DNA of 62,491 nt, from assembly GCF_025965415.1 (NCBI RefSeq), contig NZ_JAOPWY010000186.1, forward strand, positions 1 through 62,491. Direction: 5' to 3'. The DNA comes from Nocardioides sp. Its GTDB lineage: Bacteria; Actinomycetota; Actinomycetes; Propionibacteriales; Nocardioidaceae. Positions 59,782-62,491 of the stretch are shown here, piece after piece. Positions within the stretch are counted from its first letter, which is position 1; each line of letters starts with the position of its first letter. Below the pieces are notes generated by a model. It was not told where the DNA came from, made no database searches, and saw only the letters and a program-made list of their open reading frames with translations. A program made the translations under genes and the position numbers.

Positions 59782-60479
59782 TCAACGTGACGATTGCCAA
59801 GCTCGCCCTGCAGGCCCTGCTGGGGCGTCGCCGCTTCTGGCTGCTGCTCGCCTTCCCGGTGCTGCTGATCGGGCTGGTCGCCCTTATCACGGCGCTCACC
59901 GACGGCGACGCGGCCTACGAGGTCCTCCCCGGTCTGGGCTACCCGCTCGTGCTGCCGCTGGTCGCGATCCTGGCGGCCTCGTCGGTGCTCGGTCCCGAGG
60001 TCGACGACGGCTCGATCGTCTACCTGCTCTCCAAGCCGGTCAGCCGCTACGGCGTGGCGATCAGCAAGTGGCTGGTGGCCCTGTGCGCGACGCTGATGGC
60101 CGGCGCGCTGCCGATCCTCGTCGCGGCGCTCATCACCGGCGACAGCACCCGGGCGCTCGCGCTCTTCGTCGGTGCCGTCGTCGCGGGGACGACGTACTCC
60201 GCACTGTTCCTCACGATCTCCGCCGTCACCCGGCACGCGGTCATCGCGTCGCTGATGTTCGTGCTGATCTGGGAGAGCCTGCTCGGCAACCTGTTCTCCG
60301 GCGTCGCCTGGCTCAGCATCGGCCAGTGGGGCCTGCGGGTGGGCCACGAGCTGTCCTCCGAGCTGCCCGATCCGGCCAACCTGCCCTACGCGATCATCGC
60401 CAGCGTGGTCGTGACGGTGGTCGGGGTCTGGTTCGCCGGCGACCGGCTGCGGTCCTTCACCCTGCGCGGCGAGGACTGA
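59778..60479 (+). CDS. ABC transporter permease
   Basis: A 233-residue protein with six hydrophobic segments. The cytosolic motif GPEVDDGSIVYLLSKPVSRYGVAISKW is typical of ABC-2/NosY-like permeases. It is the last gene of the four-gene set. Confidence 0.85.
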   Translation: MINVTIAKLALQALLGRRRFWLLLAFPVLLIGLVALITALTDGDAAYEVLPGLGYPLVLPLVAILAASSVLGPEVDDGSIVYLLSKPVSRYGVAISKWLVALCATLMAGALPILVAALITGDSTRALALFVGAVVAGTTYSALFLTISAVTRHAVIASLMFVLIWESLLGNLFSGVAWLSIGQWGLRVGHELSSELPDPANLPYAIIASVVVTVVGVWFAGDRLRSFTLRGED

Positions 60480-60502
60480 GCGCTCCAGGGGTCGAACCGG
60501 AC

Positions 60503-60508
60503 TAGGCT
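60503..60508 (+). promoter_or_regulatory. Candidate -10 box, leaderless DNA ligase start
   Basis: TAGGCT lies 7 bases before GTG 60516. No ribosome site is seen and the whole gap is 36 bases. Confidence 0.45.
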
Positions 60509-60515
60509 CGATCGC

Positions 60516-61637
60516 GTGGACCTTCCCGTGATGCCGCCCCTGCAGCCGATGCTGGCCAAGAGCGTGAGCGGCGTGCCGGACCCGGCCAAGCACGGCGGGT
60601 TGAGCTTCGAGCCCAAGTGGGACGGGTTCCGCTGCCTGGTCTTCAAGGACGGCGACGAGGTCGAGCTCGCCAGCCGCAACACCAAGCCCCTCACGCGCTA
60701 CTTCCCCGAGGTCGTCGAGGCCTGCCGCGCCCAGCTCCCGGACCGCATCGTGCTGGACGGCGAGATCTTCGTCGGGCTGCAGGGCCCCGAGGGCTGGCGG
60801 CTGGAGTTCGAGACCCTGCAGGAGCGGATCCACCCCGCCGCCAGCCGTGTCGACAAGCTGTCGGTCGAGACGCCGGCCGGGTTCGTCGCCTTCGACCTGC
60901 TGGCCCTCGACGACACGTCGTACCTCGCGCAACCCTTCTCCGAGCGACGCGCCGCCCTGGTGAAGGCGCTGGGCCACCTCGACGGCAGCGGCCCGTGCTT
61001 CCTCACCCGCACGACCGAGGACCCCGCCGAGGCGGAGCGCTGGTTCCAGGAGTTCGAGGGCGCCGGCCTCGACGGAGTCGTCGCCAAGCCGCTCGGGGCG
61101 GCCTACGAGCCCAACAAGCGCACCATGCTCAAGATCAAGCACGAGCGCACCGCCGACGTCGTGCTCGCCGGCTACCGCGAACACAAGACGTCCACCCCGG
61201 AGGAGCCGCTGATCGGCTCCCTGCTGCTCGGGCTGTACGACGACGACGGCGACCTGCAGCACATCGGGGTCTCCGCCAGCTTCACCGCCGCGAAGCGTGC
61301 CGAGCTGTGGCAGGAGCTGCAGCCGCTGGTGTGCGACGTCGCCGACCACCCGTGGGGTCGCTGGCAGGAGTTCCTGACGGCGAACCCGGATCGCGTCCCC
61401 GGCACCCAGAGCCGGTGGAGTGCCGGCAAGGACCTCGGCTTCACCGCGCTGCGCCCCGAGCGGGTGCTGGAGGTGAAGTACGACCACATGGAGGGGCGGC
61501 GCTTCCGGCACACCGCGCACTTCAAACGGTGGCGCACCGACCGCGACCCGGAGACCTGCGGCTACGGTCAGCTCGACGAGCCGGCCGGCTACGACCTCAC
61601 CCGAATCCTGAGCACCGACACCGGAGGCAACCGATGA
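60516..61637 (+). CDS. ATP-dependent DNA ligase (LigC-like)
   Basis: A 373-residue ligase. The adenylated Lys is Lys34 in EPKWDGFR (motif I); VLDGEIFV (motif III), FVAFDLLALD (motif IIIa), GLDGVVAKPLG (motif IV) and MLKIKHERTADVVLAGY (motif V) are all present, followed by an OB domain ending in HTAHFKRWRTDR (motif VI). No polymerase or nuclease domain and no Ku gene are seen here, so it is LigC type rather than LigD. It probably takes part in base-excision repair. It overlaps the next gene by ATGA. Confidence 0.92.
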   Translation: MDLPVMPPLQPMLAKSVSGVPDPAKHGGLSFEPKWDGFRCLVFKDGDEVELASRNTKPLTRYFPEVVEACRAQLPDRIVLDGEIFVGLQGPEGWRLEFETLQERIHPAASRVDKLSVETPAGFVAFDLLALDDTSYLAQPFSERRAALVKALGHLDGSGPCFLTRTTEDPAEAERWFQEFEGAGLDGVVAKPLGAAYEPNKRTMLKIKHERTADVVLAGYREHKTSTPEEPLIGSLLLGLYDDDGDLQHIGVSASFTAAKRAELWQELQPLVCDVADHPWGRWQEFLTANPDRVPGTQSRWSAGKDLGFTALRPERVLEVKYDHMEGRRFRHTAHFKRWRTDRDPETCGYGQLDEPAGYDLTRILSTDTGGNR

Positions 61638-62221
61638 GCGAGACCCCTTCCGACCACACGCCCGACGAGTCCATCCACGACGGGGTGGGCACCTACGACG
61701 TCGTGCTGCTCGTCGAGCAGGCCCTCACCGCCGCCGACGCCCAGCAGGTGCGCTCCCTCCACGCGGAGATCGAGGACCCGGTCGTCTACCACGTCCTCAT
61801 CCCGCTCGAGGACGCCGCGGCCCGCATCGAGGCCTCGCTCGGCACCCTCGGGGCCGGCGACCTGATGGCCGCCCCGGCGCTCGCGATGAGCGACGTCGAC
61901 ATCGAGGCCCTGCGCCGCGAGTGCGAGGAGAACTCCTCCTCCGAGCTCCAGCAGACGCTCGCCGCGATGACCGCCGCCGGCGGGAAGGTCACCGGCAAGG
62001 TCACCTCCGAGCCGCCGGTCGACGCCCTGGCCGCGCTGGTCACCGCCGTCGACGCGCGCGAGGCGATCATCCTCACCCGCTCGCACGTGGTGGCCGAGTT
62101 CTTCCACGTCGACTGGACCTCACGGGCGCGCCGCAAGCTCGGCGTGCCGGTGCTGCACCTGATCGAGCACGAGACCTTCGACGAGCAGGCCGGGTCCGGC
62201 GAGGGCGTCAGCGGCCTCTGA
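61634..62221 (+). CDS. Unknown protein coupled to the DNA ligase
   Basis: A 195-residue protein. Its ATG overlaps the ligase stop, so the two are cotranslated. The layout has VVLLVEQALTAADAQQVRSLH, then YHVLIPLEDA and, in the C half, AIILTRSHVVAEFFHVDWTSRARRKLGVPVLHLIEH, which looks like a two-part alpha/beta protein, perhaps related to the universal stress fold. No catalytic motif is recognised. Cotranslation suggests a partner role in DNA repair or stress (inference). Confidence 0.65.
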   Translation: MSETPSDHTPDESIHDGVGTYDVVLLVEQALTAADAQQVRSLHAEIEDPVVYHVLIPLEDAAARIEASLGTLGAGDLMAAPALAMSDVDIEALRRECEENSSSELQQTLAAMTAAGGKVTGKVTSEPPVDALAALVTAVDAREAIILTRSHVVAEFFHVDWTSRARRKLGVPVLHLIEHETFDEQAGSGEGVSGL

Positions 62222-62226
62222 CCGAG

Positions 62227-62369
62227 CTGACGCGTGTGCGCACGCACACCCTGCCGACCTGACGCTTGTGCTCACGCACACCCTGCCGACCTGACGCTTG
62301 TGCGCAGCGCGGACGTGCACAAGCGTCAGCTCGGCGGGGATCCCGCGTGCACGAGCGTCAGCTCAGCGG
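62227..62369. repeat. Direct and inverted repeats between convergent genes
   Basis: Two 32-base direct copies (62227-62258, 62259-62290), a shortened third (62291-62314), then two reversed half copies (62315-62337, 62347-62369). Arms 62285-62303 and 62317-62335 form a 19-base stem with one mismatch. The likely use is termination from both sides. The last half copy overlaps the end of the reverse gene. Confidence 0.8.
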
Positions 62370-62491
62370 CGGGCGACGCGGCGTACGACGGCGCGGCGCA
62401 GGATCGCCGCGGCCTCGCGCCCACCGACCTCGGGCGCCCGCTCGCGGCGGGCCTCCTCGAGGTCACGGCGCAGCGCCTGCACGGTGGACCG
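62363..62491 (-). CDS. C-terminal end of a gene leaving the window
   Basis: A reverse frame open to the window edge, with 42 codons and TGA at 62365-62363. The residues (ending AAAILRRAVVRRVARR) are charged, and include LRRDLEEARRER; codon use is normal for this genome. The family cannot be told from this part. Confidence 0.6.
   Translation of the reverse strand, partial: RSTVQALRRDLEEARRERAPEVGGREAAAILRRAVVRRVARR

Noticed and set aside
1..62491. CRISPR array, insertion sequences or phage genes
   Set aside because: No regularly spaced repeats, transposase, integrase or structural phage motifs were seen on either strand.

Overview
The window is very GC-rich, has dense coding on both strands, many GTG starts and many 4-base ATGA/GTGA gene overlaps. 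With the order glmU, prs, (insert), rplY, pth this points to an actinobacterium, most like Nocardioides or a relative (Nocardioidaceae). The genus is an inference; no rRNA is present. Nothing here looks like a plasmid, phage or insertion sequence: no integrase, transposase or CRISPR array was found.

Layout. (1) 1-2.0 kb: end of a lytic transglycosylase gene, then a CysQ-like phosphatase with a small VOC protein. (2) 2.07-5.34 kb: a LuxR-type regulator with a degenerate receiver, divergent from an intact histidine kinase/response regulator pair. (3) 5.35-41.7 kb: a large exopolysaccharide (EPS) locus of the Wzx/Wzy type. It holds an initiating phosphoglycosyltransferase, a flippase, a polymerase/ligase, a chain-length protein, at least five glycosyltransferases, a deacetylase, two DegT aminotransferases with acetyltransferases, an epimerase and a WbpB-like oxidoreductase. 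It also holds two asparagine-synthetase-like proteins, an acyl-AMP-ligase/ACP/PLP-decarboxylase cassette, an LCP-like protein, and two secreted DUF4082 proteins, one a 1,587-residue multidomain protein. (4) 41.8-51.1 kb: housekeeping genes pth, rplY, prs, glmU and pepN, with an ABC exporter operon between. (5) 51.1-55.0 kb: a TetR regulator followed by a Baeyer-Villiger-type monooxygenase, an SDR and an alpha/beta hydrolase. (6) 55.0-62.5 kb: a trehalose-synthase-like glycosyltransferase coupled to a small unknown gene, a tRNA-Gln, a four-gene ABC-2 operon, an ATP-dependent DNA ligase with a partner gene, a hairpin repeat region, and the end of a further gene.

How it may work together. The eight genes from 40828 down to 33312 are all translationally coupled and look like one operon making acetamido sugars and transferring them. 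The 7605 protein would start the lipid-linked unit; Wzx (26854) would flip it; the 21221 membrane protein would polymerise or ligate it under control of the Wzz-like protein. The ligase/ACP/decarboxylase/GNAT group probably makes an acyl or amine decoration.

Most notable points: an asparagine synthetase homologue that has lost both its catalytic Cys2 and the Asp of its PP-loop; an EPS locus resembling exosortase (XrtA) satellite loci with no exosortase in view; a 17/20-identical upstream motif shared only by the two DUF4082 genes; four in-protein DUF4082/Ig repeats; competing hairpins between rplY and pth; and a duplicated 5' piece of an odd tRNA-Gln.
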